From contig VXAY01005627.1 of assembly GCA_013399855.1 (NCBI GenBank), positions 710,395 to 774,394 of the forward strand: a DNA stretch of 64,000 nucleotides, given 5' to 3'. How positions within the stretch are numbered: the stretch's first letter is position 1; each line of letters begins with the position of its first letter. Shown piece by piece: positions 12,001 through 25,029 of the stretch. The notes below the pieces were generated by a model, which ran no database searches, was not told the origin of the DNA, and saw only the letters and a program-made list of their open reading frames with translations. The DNA is from Oxyruncus cristatus (taxonomy: Eukaryota; Chordata; Aves; Passeriformes; Cotingidae). Both the position numbers and the translations under genes were made by a program.

Positions 12001-13150
12001 TTATTTATGTCCCTTGTTAGTGCTTACGGGCAAAGAGAAAAATACCGGTCTTAAAGCAGTTGAAAAGGATCGCTGTTTATTTGTCTTATTGATTTGGGGT
12101 ATACTCTCACTTATGGATGATAGCACTTTGCTGTGTGCAGCATATGTACAGCCAGTGTCTGTCTCAGCTAAGAGGTAAGGAAAGATTGCTGTTTTCATGT
12201 CGACTCTGAAGGAAGTGTTTTAATGAAATAAGTCAAGTTTCTCTGCACTCACTTTGCTGTGTGAGTTTGTGTTTGCCGTGTCCTGTGTGCCAGTGCTCTG
12301 GTAGAAGACCTTCATACAACAAGTTCAGTCTGGGACTGTCACAGATGACTTTCACTGACCAAAGTGGGATATGGACGTGTTTTGTTTGCATTTGGCATTT
12401 TATGTTAAATAGCAGAACATGTAGGACATATTGGCCTCTGGCAAGTATGTAACACAGCTGATGTTAACAATGCAGTAATAAAACATTGCACTATTTTAAA
12501 ATAATCACTTAGGTCATGCTATATTGCAGCTAAAATAACATGACCTTCACCTATCTACCTGTTGTAAAGCTTCACCTCAAAGGATGCATTCTAGCTGTGT
12601 AATTTATCTTCCAAGCAAGTCTAGATTTACTAAGCCCAGCCTGAACTCAGTTCTCTGCTTTTGAACAGTATATTAATTTAACTGAAGAGCCTCTAAAACA
12701 GAAGGAACATTGATAGAATGGAAGCAGAGGATAGAGAGAACACAGCAATAGAAGCCTTTCTTGCAAAAGGAAGTTGCCCTGAAGAACTAGCAATAGATCA
12801 AACACTCTTCATCACCAGGCATGTCTATGGTAATTGAAGTTAACAGTAGGACATTCTTCTTATTGACACATCGTTTGTTTAAAAAGTAAACTCGGTTTGA
12901 CTCATAGACTGTAATGATTAGTTTGTAACATGTGGTGGAAATTTTTTTAAAGGCTGACTTCTAAGCTTTTTTAGCAGTATCTTGGTACAAGGAAGGGTTA
13001 CAAGAGGGTGGGGTAGGGAAAAGTTGCAGCTATTGAAACACAGAAGGCAAAACATTGAGCAGTCCTTGGGAGAGACTGTAAGAGAAAAGTTTCTTGGTTT
13101 GCCCACTGTTTTGTTTCTGACTGGGGTATAGCAAGAAGCTCTCAAAAACA
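9065..13150. other. unique noncoding DNA, no gene recognised
   Basis: Several open frames of 110-130 codons lie here (9071-9421, 9581-9970, 10291-10626). None carries a recognisable domain, consistent start context or repeat similarity. The first ends in a GAAA microsatellite (9382-9399). The second begins with a hydrophobic stretch of about 20 residues followed by scattered cysteines, but shows no family signature. Confidence 0.45.
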
Positions 13151-13989
13151 TCAGGAATACTTAATGTGCTTCTGTCTGCTGGGGACCACACTGGGGGCTA
13201 TGCCCTCGAGGACATGGTTTAATGATGGGAGTAAGTGAGCCCCGTATCACTGAACATGCCTCCATAGCCCTGCAGAAGCATAATATATTGCCACACTTCT
13301 TCCATGTAGGATAGAGGCCCCCTCATGCAGGGCCGTGGGGCTACTACTGTCTCTCCCTACAGACACATTTCTCCTCTGTATCCTGATTACTCTGATGCAT
13401 GGATATCAGCACTCCCTCAGAGCTTGGTGGCATCCTGTTTTTCCATTAATTACTGGATTTCTTCATAGAAATGATCAGTGATGCAGTGAGGACTGGCAGT
13501 AAATAATACTATAATAAACCTTAGTTATCATGTGGGGAATTGTCTCCACACCTCTTTTTGCCTGGGGCATTTAGCATGCTATGCCCATCTGTGTATGCCT
13601 ATGTGAGAGTGCATGTGTGTATGTGGGAATGAGTGTCCAGAGTTTGCTATGCCCATTTCCTTGCACAAAAGAGGCACAAGAATTTGTCTTGCCATCACTA
13701 AAAAGAGCAGGAGTAGTGCTCGTCTAAGAAAGAGAACACACTCCTCACCAGCGAAATAGCACATTTGTGATGATTGCTGTTATTGAAGCAGTGTTGAAGT
13801 GTACAAGAAAGTCCAATACTACAAAATCAGAGGGAAGGAAAGGTTGTAAAGGCCAAGACAATGGTTTTCCTGAGAATCTCCTCATTATGGAGTCATTTGG
13901 GTTGGTCACTACTCTACAAGGAAAATATTTTTGCTGGGGGGGGAGGGAGAAAAAAAAGGGGAGTTTACAAAAGACAAAGTGCTCAATCC

Positions 13990-14165
13990 TATTTTCCTCC
14001 TTTCCCCCAGCTCAATTTTCTGATAATCTCTGGTATTCACTGAATCAAATGGTGACTGCTGATTGTTTTGATGATAAATTGCCTGCAGTGCATGTGGGAC
14101 TAATTACGAGATGGCACATTTCATTCTGCCACCTGTATAAACTAAATTTTAGACAGGCACAATAA
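13990..14165. promoter_or_regulatory. possible conserved noncoding element
   Basis: This stretch has balanced composition without low complexity and carries a homeodomain-type TAATTA (14101-14106) and an E-box CACCTG (14130-14135). It reads like typical vertebrate conserved noncoding DNA, but that is an impression from sequence texture. No cross-species alignment was possible. Confidence 0.15.
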
Positions 14166-14284
14166 GGGAAGTATTCCCAACAACACAACACATGGAAAAG
14201 CTGCAGACCTTCTCCTTGTTCCCTCCCCCCACTCTTACTAATGGAAAAATTTGTAATAGAGTGTTGGGTCTTGAGTTTTATAAT

Positions 14285-14545
14285 ATGGGGAAAACCTGAG
14301 GGAATAGAAGGATAAGGGAAAAATCAACCTGGAGGATCTACAGAAAAGGAGAAATGGGAAACTGGGAGAAAAGAAAGAGAAGGGCAATATGTCCACAGAG
14401 AAGGAGAGATCAAAGGGAGGAAAAGACCTGAAAGCAATAAGATTGTTTTGGCGCATGAGAGGGAGATGATGAGGCTCAGAAAGTTGGCCTGGGGAAGTAG
14501 ATGCTCGAATGGTACAGGCAAAGAGCTAAGAAGAAAGGGAGGAAA
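14285..14545 (+). other. purine-rich strand segment
   Basis: Most bases on the plus strand are A or G, in blocks such as GAGAAATGGGAAACTGGGAG, with a matching pyrimidine-rich minus strand. This skew explains the Ser/Phe/Leu/Pro-rich minus-strand open frames at 14238-14521, which are not genes. Confidence 0.7.
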
Positions 14546-14549
14546 TCTG

Positions 14550-17500
14550 GGTCAAGCTCTCCTTAGTGACTGAGGGCTGCTTGATATGGTTTGTAAAAGT
14601 GAAACAGAGGATGAATTTTGACCTTTTCTGAATCACTGGCATGGCTAGGACACAAGCATTGCAGTCCACATGAGGACAAAAGGGAAATCGGGGATGCTTT
14701 TTGCCTAACCTCTCTCTTGCTTCCTCTTGCTTTGTACTTCTGGAGGTGAGGTGGTGTACAATTTCAATTAGTATTCTTCAGAAAGAAGAACACTTTTTCT
14801 TTTGTGCAGGAGAAAAACTCTAAATCATTATAAACCATATTATAACCTCCACTTGATATTTCTCTCACTTAGTGGGAATAAAACAATGGATCAGAACATT
14901 CCACTTTTTCTTGGTTTTGGAACAGACAGTCCTTATTTTCTATAGCCTTCTACACGTAGTTGTTCTGCCTTTCCCTTTGCTTTCTGCAGTTGTCAAGAGA
15001 GTGAAAGTGTGCATGAAGATCCTTCAGTGTGAGAGAGAAAAGAACAGGAGATTGTTGTTTCATCCTGTACTTTATGCAGTGATGTTGTCATGGACCCTTA
15101 CAATAACAAATAAATAATCTTCCTCCTGTCTTCTCTGCTTCAAGACCAGTGCTTGTATCTTCCATCTTGTCCAAGGGTCCCAGTGCAATAGTTGACACAT
15201 AATAGCACATCACTGCTGCTCATCCATGCATGTATGCATGTATATGTATTTACACATTTTCATCACATTGACTGGCTGGAGCCAGCTTTTGGTCAGATAG
15301 TCTTCAAACATTTTAAGTCCCTTATTGCCATTGTATTTTGTACATTGCATGAAACCCCACAGGGATATCACCAGGATACCAGCAATATAACTTTGTGATA
15401 CGCATTTACTCTCCCAGAACAAATATCTGTGACCTAATCTGTGTATATCACTCTTTTCCTGACCAATTTCCATTCCAGCACAAAGACGTTTTTTCAAAGA
15501 GAATAATGTACATGCATATTTGTTCTTCCTCTTGCAAGAGACTGGTAAAAGTCACAGTAGTTTTATGTGCTTTCCACAGCATCACAGCATATATGTGCAA
15601 GAGAGCATTTCTAGTGGACTCTTGCCTTTTTCCTGGTATTCCTGAGGAGAAGAGACCAGATTCGTTGTGAATGAGTCAAGAGTCTATCAGATCTCCCCTA
15701 AAAACTCCTGATTTTTGCCCAGATTCAATCAAAGTGAGATCGAGGTTTTGGAGGTATCAGGGTCCCACAGACAGCGTTTATGCATGTATGTTCTGGATGG
15801 GAGAAAGAGGCAAAAGTTAGTACTCCCACCAAAGATCGCTTGAAGAGTGAATTGCATCTTTATCATTAGGCTACAGAGAATTGACTCAGAAAGAGTGGGA
15901 GGAGACAGTGCTGGGAATGCAGAATCATGATGAAATATCCTTCTATGTGTAAACTCCTGTGGTGTCTTGGCCTTCAATAAATAGAGGTAAATATGAACCT
16001 GAGACTCAAAGGCACAGAAATAAAGTCTGTCTAAACTTCTCTGGCAATGACACTATGCAGAGCGTTTCTTTTGTCATCCATCCATCCAGCTAGCCAGCCA
16101 GACACATGGTTATACTTTGGAAAATCATAGCCATTTGCAGGGTTTTTTTTATAATGTAACACGTTGTAATTCTGCCTCGAACTTTCCTTTTGCATAAGAT
16201 TGGTTTATGAAATACCTTTACAGATGAACTATTAGGAGTGACAAGGAAAAAAACAAACCTGCAAAAGCAGCAGGGTGGTAGACAGGTATCAGTATGAAGT
16301 CCGGAAAATCAATTATTATTTTATGGTAATACTGTAATCTAGGATTTTTTTTTTACGGACTACCTTTGCCTTCAGATCTGAGTGTATGTGGGACAACTTC
16401 GAGTAGAAACCAGTGTATACATCTTGTGTCAGGCACCTGTGCAGCACAAATGTTACCTCCCCTTGAAGGGTTGAGTTTGTAGGTGTGAGATAGAGCAGCC
16501 TTCTCCTTAGACACACAGACAGGAGGGTTGGGGATCTGGGGATCTGCAAACTGGAAAGTGAGAATAAAAAATGAAAGGTATGGAGGAATCCTAGAGTCCT
16601 CTAGGACCTCAAATCTCTTCTTCTTGTATCTTTTTGATCCCCAAATCAAACCTCCTCTCCAATGTCTGCATTGCCATTCTATCCCTGTATCAAATGAAAA
16701 TAGTGGTGGCACTGAAGTTGAATAAACCACTTTTTTACTGTTAGGACCAATAAATCTGTTTAAAGATGCATTGCTGCTTTTGTTGAGGGATAATTTAGAC
16801 TATGTATCAAAAAGAAAATCAATACTTTTTCCAATTAGAAATAATTACCTGTTCGACTCCTTTCCACTTTTTCTTTTTTACTTATTTTGTGTTCAGAATA
16901 TTTCTACTGAGAGTGTCTTCCATCTCAACTCTAAAACACTAACACTTTCAACACAGAAGCAGCAAAATCATCCCAGGAAATCTTACCAGTGATGGTGTTA
17001 AAGGCTGTTCATGCAGTGCAGAAAGTACCCAGAGATTCAGGAGATGGCATAGGCTTATATTCACCGCACTACAGCATGCAGAGGGTGAAACCTGTGTGCT
17101 GCAAAAATGAGCATAAATGCTGTCAAGGTACCAGGCAGATGGCTCCCTAGAACTGGGTTTCTTGCTAGCTGGGAAAATAATTTGGATCAGGTGAGGTTTC
17201 TTACCTGATGTTGTTTTACTTTCTAGGCAAAACGTTTAAGACCATCTGAGACAGACTAAAAATTAGAGGTGGGGAAATAGGAAACAATTTGAATAACATC
17301 ACACTTTCCTAACTTCTCCTTGGTAAATATCCATGAGAAACAAGATTTTGCTTATTCATAATTTTAATTTGGTAAAATTTGTGTTCTCTTTATATTGTAT
17401 TGATGAAACAGCAACAAGCCCTGAACTTTCAGAAAGGAGCAATAACCAAATAAACAGGTGTTTTCTTACAAAAGATAATGCTTTGAAGAAACATTGTACA

Positions 17501-17625
17501 AGTCAAAGCTAGAAGTAGCTGAAAACCTGAGGGAGCCTATGTGATGTCCTGTCTTTCCTAGTCTCTTGTTCTTGTGAATCTTGTCTCCATGACAATATTT
17601 AACCTCGGACTATCAGTAACTCTCT
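14550..17625. other. unique noncoding DNA
   Basis: No supported gene. Minor simple sequence includes ATGCATGTAT words near 15228-15245 and a short CCAT repeat near 16078-16091. Confidence 0.5.
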
Positions 17626-17629
17626 TGGT

Positions 17630-17697
17630 TGTTTTTTTTTGTTGCTGTTGTTGCTTTATTGGTTGGGGGGTTTTTGTTTGTTCGTTTGTTTTTTAGA
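17630..17697 (+). repeat. T/G-rich low-complexity tract
   Basis: Runs of T interleaved with GTTGCTG, GTTGTTG and TTGGGGGG-type words, then GTTTGTTCGTTTG. This is simple sequence with no coding or RNA signal. Confidence 0.75.
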
Positions 17698-17699
17698 TT

Positions 17700-19018
17700 T
17701 TAGGTTTGATGCAACTTAAAGTATTTTATTATCAGTGCCATTAAAGTAGAATGACTATGTTGAGGTGTTTCAAGTTTGCCCCTTTCTGCAATCCGAATCT
17801 GTAGCTGCGTTTGGGGAAATTATATCATAGCCAACTTTTAAAAAAGTTCACTGAACTACTGGCAGGAGCATGGTGGGTGCACACCTTGGACCATATCAGC
17901 ATGTTTCACACGGATGCTGGGCAAGCTGGAGCTCTAACTCCATCAGGCTGCACAGCTATTACAGCTAGGCTAGACATGTCAATAGGAATTGCAACCAAAT
18001 GTTCTGGTTACAGAGTAACATAATTTTAAGGCTGTTTAATATAATTCTTATGTTATTTGCAGCATAAGCATAGTCAAAACTGTTAAAAGTGCTGAAGACT
18101 CTTTGGAAGTGGTTAAATATATTCACTGTTGACTCCATGGAAGCTCAGAGACAAACTCGTCTGTGAATGGCATAAGCCTTCTGAAACTCCATGGGATTTC
18201 TGTCAGAGATTTTGTGACAAGGGGACATGACCAACCCCATTTCCTAGGGGAAGCTTTCTCTTTGCATGCTTCATTTGTGAAAAAAATGCAAGCTTGTTGA
18301 GCCTTTGACTCACTCGTGCTTTGTGTAGCTCCTGTCTGTCCATGTGTTTGCTGAAGTACAATGGCGTTCATCTCATCCTGTAGAGGCTCAGTTCTCCAAA
18401 GGAAAAAAAATATCAAGCAAATTTTTAAGCCTTGGTGTCTTACATTTCCTGACTGTTTAAGGTGATATTTAGTTCTAATGAAGGATAAATAGTTGACAAA
18501 GGCCCATTCCTCTCCCTTTCATGGGGAAAGGTGTGTGGGAGCAGGCAGCTAAGAAAATCTTAATGAAAATTCACACAGTTAGGAAGACATTTATTTGAGC
18601 AGTCTTGTTCCTTCTTCACTCTCTGGAAGTGATAACAGGGGGGGCACAAAAAGTGGATGGTGAATAGGAGGCAGAAGTTGTTACATGATAAAAAGGGCAT
18701 TTCATAATGGAGAACTACTGCAGGATCTAAGACACTCTTGAATGTGCACAGTAATAACACCTTAAACAAGTGCCAAACTAAAACTGCTGAAAAGGGATAG
18801 AAAAATATTCATTCACTTCCTATTAAGAGAGGGTCAAATTCTTCTCTTCAAAAATAGATCGTAGTGTATGTAAACTTTCTTATGAACAAACAGGAGGCAG
18901 ATCTGCCCATTCAAGGCTAGATATATTTTTATCACAAAGTAACAGTAACGTCTTCTAGTGCTTTTATTTTTTTTTCCATAAAAATAAAAAATGTAACTAG
19001 CAGCAGAGGTTGTTGTAG
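17700..19018. other. unique AT-rich noncoding DNA
   Basis: No supported feature. Confidence 0.5.
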
Positions 19019-19176
19019 TGCCAGTTCTGCAAAGCATTTAAGAATGTGCTGAAGTGCTTTCCTATGCAACAAAGCCCATAGCACATGCTTTATTTTAAAC
19101 ATGTGCTCAAGTCCCATTGAAAGCATCAATGTTTAAACACGTGTCTAAATGCTTTGCTGTACCAGAGCTCCGGGCA
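19019..19176. mobile_element. ancient palindromic MITE-like repeat
   Basis: The two ends are inverted: GCAAAGCATTTA at 19029-19040 pairs with its reverse complement at 19146-19157. The centre contains CAAGTCCCATTGA then TCAATG, and TTTAAACATGTG and TTTAAACACGTG flank the centre. This arrangement is characteristic of old nonautonomous palindromic elements common in turtles and crocodilians and surviving as scraps in birds. I cannot give the library name with certainty. Confidence 0.65.
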
Positions 19177-19185
19177 CAATTCGTT

Positions 19186-19240
19186 GTCCTTTGAAGCCAA
19201 TGGGAATCTTTCCAGTCCTTTCAATAGGTATCCCATCAAG
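19186..19240. mobile_element. second MITE-like fragment
   Basis: The stretch reading TTTGAAGCCAATGGGAATC then TTTCCAG resembles the core of a related amniote family (TGAAGTCAATGGGA-type centre). It lies directly after the previous element. Confidence 0.5.
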
Positions 19241-19488
19241 CAATAAATCTCAAATGTTAAACAATGAAACCAGAGAAAAAAAAGAAATATGTTAAAGGTA
19301 GTTGCTGACTACATTCAAGTAACAAATAAATATGAAAAAAGGAGGATGTGGTCACAGTTATTCCAAAAGCAGACACAAAGAGAGATGAGATCCACTCAAT
19401 AAATTCTTATTCAGTTACACATCAAGCATGTTCATTCTGCTAAACTATAAACCCGTATTTACATATTTTTTGATGTTTCAGTTCACTG

Positions 19489-19542
19489 TGGCCCTGATTC
19501 AGCAAATTACTTAAACAGGTGCTTCACTTTCTACATCTCTAA
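19489..19542 (+). mobile_element. MITE-like end fragment
   Basis: TGGCCCTGATTCAGCAAATT followed by ACTTAAACAGGTGCTTCACT resembles the terminal part of the same palindromic family as the 19.0 kb element. Only one end is visible. Confidence 0.55.
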
Positions 19543-20555
19543 GTCCAAAAATCAAAGTGGATCCACATGTACTTCTGATCTATCAATGAAATGGATAGAA
19601 AGCTTTGCTGCACGTCACATCACAAAAACCTTCTCCCACAAAGACACTACTATGCAGAGAAGGATTCAGCATACAATAATTTTATAACCTGTATCTTCTT
19701 GTAGTCTGACATTACAAGAAACATTTTGTAAAAAAGCAAACAAAAAGAAGGGAAGTAAACCAGAGCATTGTACTCATTTGACAATGGTTACTTTAATTTT
19801 TTAGGCTGAAAACAGTTTAAAATGTGGTAACAAAGGTAGTTTGTTTAATCATAGGCTTCTTGGAAATGATACAGCCACTCTGTCAAAGGCAAGACACCAG
19901 GTAGAGAGAGCCAAACGATTTTCTGGATGGCAACAAATATAATAGAGAAGAAGATCAGATTGACACAAATTTTGCAAACTGGGTGAAACCAGAGCTCAAG
20001 GTTTTCAGGTTTGATACACACTGCTCAACTGCAATATGCTTTTTTATTGTTATATAGAAAGTATTAATATGGCAGAAAATTTGTTTCTTGGTAATAGTAA
20101 CACCTTTCTTGTTGTGTTACTTAACATCTTTATCACATTAGAAATCTACACAGTATCTTTATAAAATGAATTGACATGTCACATTAGCCTTCAATATGAC
20201 AATTTTACATTCTTGACACAGAAGGCATGACAACGACCCACTTAACTACTGTAAAGGTGAAGCAAGGAGAGGCATGCCGATGTCTGTTTAGTGTAGATTC
20301 AGTCCTTGGTATTGCAACACCTTTGGCACTTGGGCTGAGTAAATCTCAGCACTACTCTCCTACCTTCTGCTGGCAGCCCACTTTCTTCCATCTTCCTGTC
20401 AGAGAAGGGACACAAATTGCTCAGGTGGCTTGGCCATGGTGGCAGGTGGCAGTGCATGAGAGGCAAAATTAACTCATGACATCGGGACAGCTCCAGGCTT
20501 CTGATGGCTCAATGACTAGCTGGTACCCTCAACTTACCTAGATTATTGACATTAT

Positions 20556-20604
20556 AAGCAAATTCTGGGTGAAATCCAAAGTGCACTGAGTCATTCTTTG
20601 TGTA
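20556..20604 (+). mobile_element. possible ancient repeat scrap
   Basis: AGCAAATTCTGGGTGAAATC recalls another family of old amniote repeats. The match is short and uncertain. Confidence 0.25.
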
Positions 20605-20886
20605 TCAGAAGCATTTTCTACCTTTTAAGACAGTTACAAAGGCAGAACAAATGATTCTGCAAAAATTCCCTCCCACGTACCAGGTTTTAGACCAGAACAC
20701 TTCCATTTAACATTTTGTGGTATTTCTTTCTTGCTTCCTCTAGCTGTAGAATTCAGTGAGTGTACTCAGGAAAGGAATTGCCTTACGTGAGGGGAGAGGC
20801 TTTGAAAACCTCATTGTATCTGTTGTGTTTGTGGTGCTATTGGTCTGAGGTTGGCCAAACTAGTGCATTCCTTCAGTGCTGGACGA

Positions 20887-20935
20887 CACTTCAGCTTCTT
20901 TTGTCTGTGAAATGGGGATGGAGACATGTAATGTG
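20887..20935 (+). mobile_element. MIR-like SINE fragment
   Basis: CTTCAGCTTCTTTTGTCTGT followed by GAAATGGGGATGGAGACATG resembles the MIR-type 3' region (CTGTAAAATGGGGAT). Similarity is limited to about 45 bases. Confidence 0.35.
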
Positions 20936-20979
20936 TGGAAAGCTGATGGTGCATGAAACACTACAAAAATGAAGTGCAA

Positions 20980-22980
20980 CATAAAGGCCAAGTCATTTTA
21001 TAATTGTTTTCTGATGAAAACTGAATTAGATTCTCAGTGACAGAGCACTGAATGATACACTCACATAGATTATAATGTGGCATGCTAACATAGTCAGGTG
21101 TTGGTAAAAGCAAACTGATATTCCTAATCAGTCAACTTTATTAACCTCATATAAGAGAACACAGCGAGTAGATATTGCCTTTCCTTTGTATTTTGTTAGC
21201 AACCTGCTATTGCCGTCATAACATATTATGAGTAAAACTGCACTGCAGATAAAACATCTGTTTTGAATAAGCAGGTGTATGGCAATTTCAGTACCAAACC
21301 CCAAATCCTAATTAAAGGTTGCTATTCCCATTTAACAAAAAAGTGTTACTGAAAGTTAAGCACAGTATAACAGTAGCATATGGATACACACACTCTTCTG
21401 ATCATCAGGAGTCACCTAATAAACAAGTACATCCACAGCCTGCACAAGTCCTCCAATGGTTTTGCTTTTTCCATTTTTTAATGATGCATTTTAACAGGAT
21501 AAACAACATCACATTTTTAACAATTAGAAAGAGGGTGTTGGACATCTTTGTATCTGGAAAACTGATACTTGTAAGCCAAATGCTGACCATTTCATTGTTA
21601 CTAGTGACATTTCCCATTTACACCATGTTAACTCTTTCTTGAATTAATGACTCTGTTGCTGATCCTAGTTTTATTAACAGCTGCTCTAAGATCAATGGAG
21701 GATTCTGCTGCTGCTATAAAGCATTTGATTTCTCTCGTCCAACTTGAAAGGTGGAGGGTGCTCTGGTCTGTTTGGACCTCTTAGTAATTAAATCTATTTC
21801 AGAAGAGTTACTGACTGGTTTAGAAACATGATTAATAATGCTATTTCTTAAAAAGTAATTAGGGGAACTAGAGAATTCAGACAAGTTGAATACTTTCCTC
21901 TGGGTGTCATCTGGATCTAGAAAGTTAAGAAAATACAGACGCAACCTGAAAAGCATAGATCATAAAGCAGGAGTCTTTTAGTGCTTTTGAAGGAGAGGGA
22001 AACTTGAGAGCTGGGCTAAAGTAGTGTCCCATCAACCTTCTAGATCAACTTTACTGCAAAGTCTGTGAGATGCTGGAAATTAAGCAGCTGAACAGAGGGC
22101 TGAAGAGACCATGAAGGTAGTTAAATCCGGTGCTATGATAGACAGTAAGTCCACAAGTCATAAATTATCCTTCCCCTACTTCCACAAAAACTTGAGACAT
22201 TTTGTACAAAGCATCCAAATGTGCTACTGTGTGCTACTGGAAAAGAGGAAGAGAGAGAGTAGATGATGGTACACTGATTTCTTGTACTGTAGCCAGATAA
22301 TATTAAGATCTGAACCTATCCCAGATACTTCTATAGGAATAAAAAGTTAAGTAAACATAAAGTGGGGAAGTCAAGCTTTGAGACAATGCCTAGAAAAAGC
22401 TGCTTCTCAGCCCCTAAAAATGATGCAATGGAAGACTTAAGCTGTGTAATTAAATGTGAATCTGCTACAAGTACTCCATGCATCCTGGAGGCACTCCTGT
22501 CCTCTTATAAGGTTCATCAAGCTCCACCTTTGAACTCTGTCAGTCATCCCACACACACATATACATACATCTGGAGTAACGGTTTAAAACTTTGTTACTT
22601 CCATGGTTAGTGGTTATTTTTATTTGCAGATTAACTGCACTAATTACCACCTTATACTCTTTAAAATGTCTCACATGTTGAAATTAATAATAAACCAAAT
22701 CAAGTTCTTTCAATCTTCTGTTATAATCTTCCAACTCTCAGCTGCTCTAGCAGCCCATGGGAGAAACCCTCTGAAAAGACAAGGGTATTTATGAGTAGGA
22801 GTTAAAGGCACAGTGCCCCACAAATAAACGCCTTGTAGCAAATTCCAGTAGATATGACATTGAGCTTATTGCTTAAGAGTTTCTACATCTGTCTTGCTTG
22901 GAGTAAAATCTCCCTTACATGTATGTATGCAAGACGAAGACATACCATTCTAATCCTTACTAAATACAATGTGTTTCAGG
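20980..22980. other. unique AT-rich noncoding DNA
   Basis: No supported gene or repeat. Confidence 0.5.
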
Positions 22981-22983
22981 TGT

Positions 22984-23036
22984 GATTCTTGTTGTGCTCA
23001 GTGCTGTACAAATGCAGAAGACAAATCTTGTCTTTC
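22984..23036 (+). mobile_element. ancient SINE/L3-type fragment
   Basis: TTGTGCTCAGTGCTGTACAA then ATGCAGAAGACAAATC resembles the GCGCTGTACAAA-CACAGAACAAAAAGAC block seen at the ends of old amniote SINE or L3-type elements. Confidence 0.45.
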
Positions 23037-23049
23037 TTTAAACTTCTTA

Positions 23050-24980
23050 CCAACCATCATAATTTCTTTAAAAGTTAAGCATCTTTTTTTTTTTTTTGCA
23101 TGAATGAACAGAAAACATGTATATTCAATGCAGTGGGAATTATAGCTTGAAATGTCAGGACTGATGGAATAAGGGAAAAGGATAAATGTTCTTGTTAACT
23201 ACTTTACCATGTTCAAGTGAACAAAGTAGAATGGAAATTACTTATCCAAAATGATGTAGGGTGTGCCAGATTTTATGGCAAGACATAAGATTCATGGCTG
23301 TTATAATGTTCTTCTATTTTTATTGTGCTGGATGCCAAGCAAATGAAGGACATGGAATATTTTATTGGTGCTTTACTTATAGGTGATCCAGTACAAAATA
23401 CCATTCACCTTTTTCTTTTTTTAATAGTCATTGGACTGGCTTTAGAAAAATTACTGATCAAGACCAAAAAAATGGTGGCAGTACTCAGTGCTATTAGCAA
23501 ATAATGAGCAGGGCTCCAAGCTTTATAAGATTTTTTGAAAAACATTGTGATAGGCTTAACAGCTTGCTGCTTTTTGGGCCTTTGGGGAGCACCTGGCTCA
23601 CATTTGCAAGCTTTTCTTCATGTTCAGGAGGGTGAGAAACACTACAAAGGCAAAAGCTTAGATATGTTTACTCCTAGTGTGGGTCCTTTCTATAGTAGGA
23701 ATATAGATATGCATACATATCAATATATGTTTACAAAATAAATATATATGCTTATAATATATATGTGCTATTAGATACATATGGCCCCAGCAGAGGAATT
23801 TGCAAACTTTTGAGAGTTCCTATGAATTACATAAGGAGAAGCTTTTGGCAGGCCATGGACTTCAGAAAGTTTTTTGTTCACTTTTTGCTACAAAGAGGTC
23901 AATACTGCAAAGGCAGGGGGAAGTAGAGCTCAGTTCAACTGCTGATAATCACCAAAGAGAAATTAGCTAAATTTTTTCAGGGTGAATTTTCAGTCATACT
24001 GAATTTTGTTCTACAGTCTATTTGTATTTCTAGCATAATCTAGCACTGCTAAAAATCTCAGCTATGCTGAAGACTGCTATTGTTATAATACATAAACAGT
24101 ATGGGTTATTTTAATGGACATATTGCCTTAAACTGAATTTTCACCATCTGTTCTGCCCCTAATTTTGAATGCAAAAGAACATATTTCACAATTACATCTG
24201 TAAGTAATGATATAAGTAATTTAAATGCATGTATATGTTCACACAATGCAGCAGACAGCTGGGATATTTTTTCTTTCAGGCACAAATCAAGGGAAGAAAT
24301 CTACTAACTCCTCAAACAGCACTTCCCCCCTTCCCTTCTTTTTCCCCCATCTAGCGAAGCAGTTCCCTTGCAGGAGTAGTCTTACCGGTAAGCCAATTGC
24401 TGTACCTAGGAGTTAAAAGCTGGCTCAGTAAACTAATGCGCAAACTCATTTTTACAATGCTTCCCCTGTCTTCATCCAAATCCCCTCTGGCTTGAATGAC
24501 AGTTTGGCAGATGCAAGGCATTAAATCAATCAGTTTCAATAGATGTTCAGGAAGAGACAGGTCAGGCTGTGTGGGCCAGTCTGTCTCTGCTTCTAGCTTT
24601 GCTTTCATGCCATCCTTTTACACACGGTTTGGCAAAAGTACTCTTCTGCAGGTGAATCTTGGACTGACTGGGATGCAAGCTGCCTGGCCAGAAAGTAGAA
24701 CTCACTATAGCACAAACTTACTGGAATATGATAACCACAACAGTGTGGAAGGCTGCTATGAGACAAAACCGTAAGGAGTCCATCTTGGCTCCTATTTGCA
24801 AAATGCTCATTTTCAGAGAAGACCTTTGACTGGAATGTCATTCCTCTGCCAGCATTTGCAGAGTCATTCACTGCAGCTAAATATTGACAAAATTCCTTGA
24901 TGCTTTGCAAAGAGATATGTTAAATAAGAATTTGAGATGTATAAAGAAAAAACACTTATGAGGGTACTATTTAGGTAAAA
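23050..24980. other. unique AT-rich noncoding DNA with low-complexity AT stretch
   Basis: No gene recognised. A poly-T run lies near 23086-23097 and an alternating AT-rich stretch (many ATAT words) near 23701-23770. Confidence 0.5.
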
Positions 24981-24985
24981 GCTGA

Positions 24986-25027
24986 TTTTACAGATTTTAT
25001 TCAAAAGAAATAATAAAATCTGTAAAA
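24986..25027. repeat. perfect 16-bp inverted repeat with 10-base loop
   Basis: The left arm TTTTACAGATTTTATT (24986-25001) is exactly the reverse complement of the right arm (25012-25027), with loop CAAAAGAAAT between. The stem is AT-rich and has no flanking homology. It is too short for a typical microRNA precursor. Confidence 0.95.
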
Positions 25028-25029
25028 GT

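Noticed and set aside
13196..13224. CR1-like GAGGACATGGTTTAATGATG
   Set aside because: A single short match with no neighbouring CR1 blocks on either side.
13767..14165. 132-codon plus-strand frame
   Set aside because: It crosses a G-run and A-run low-complexity tract and has no domain. The right part is better viewed as possible noncoding element.
14238..14521. Ser/Phe/Leu-rich minus-strand frames
   Set aside because: They are explained by the purine-rich plus strand, which lacks stop codons in the complement.
24986..25027. The perfect hairpin as a microRNA precursor
   Set aside because: The 16-bp stem is shorter than the roughly 22-bp or longer imperfect stems of known precursors and is very AT-rich.
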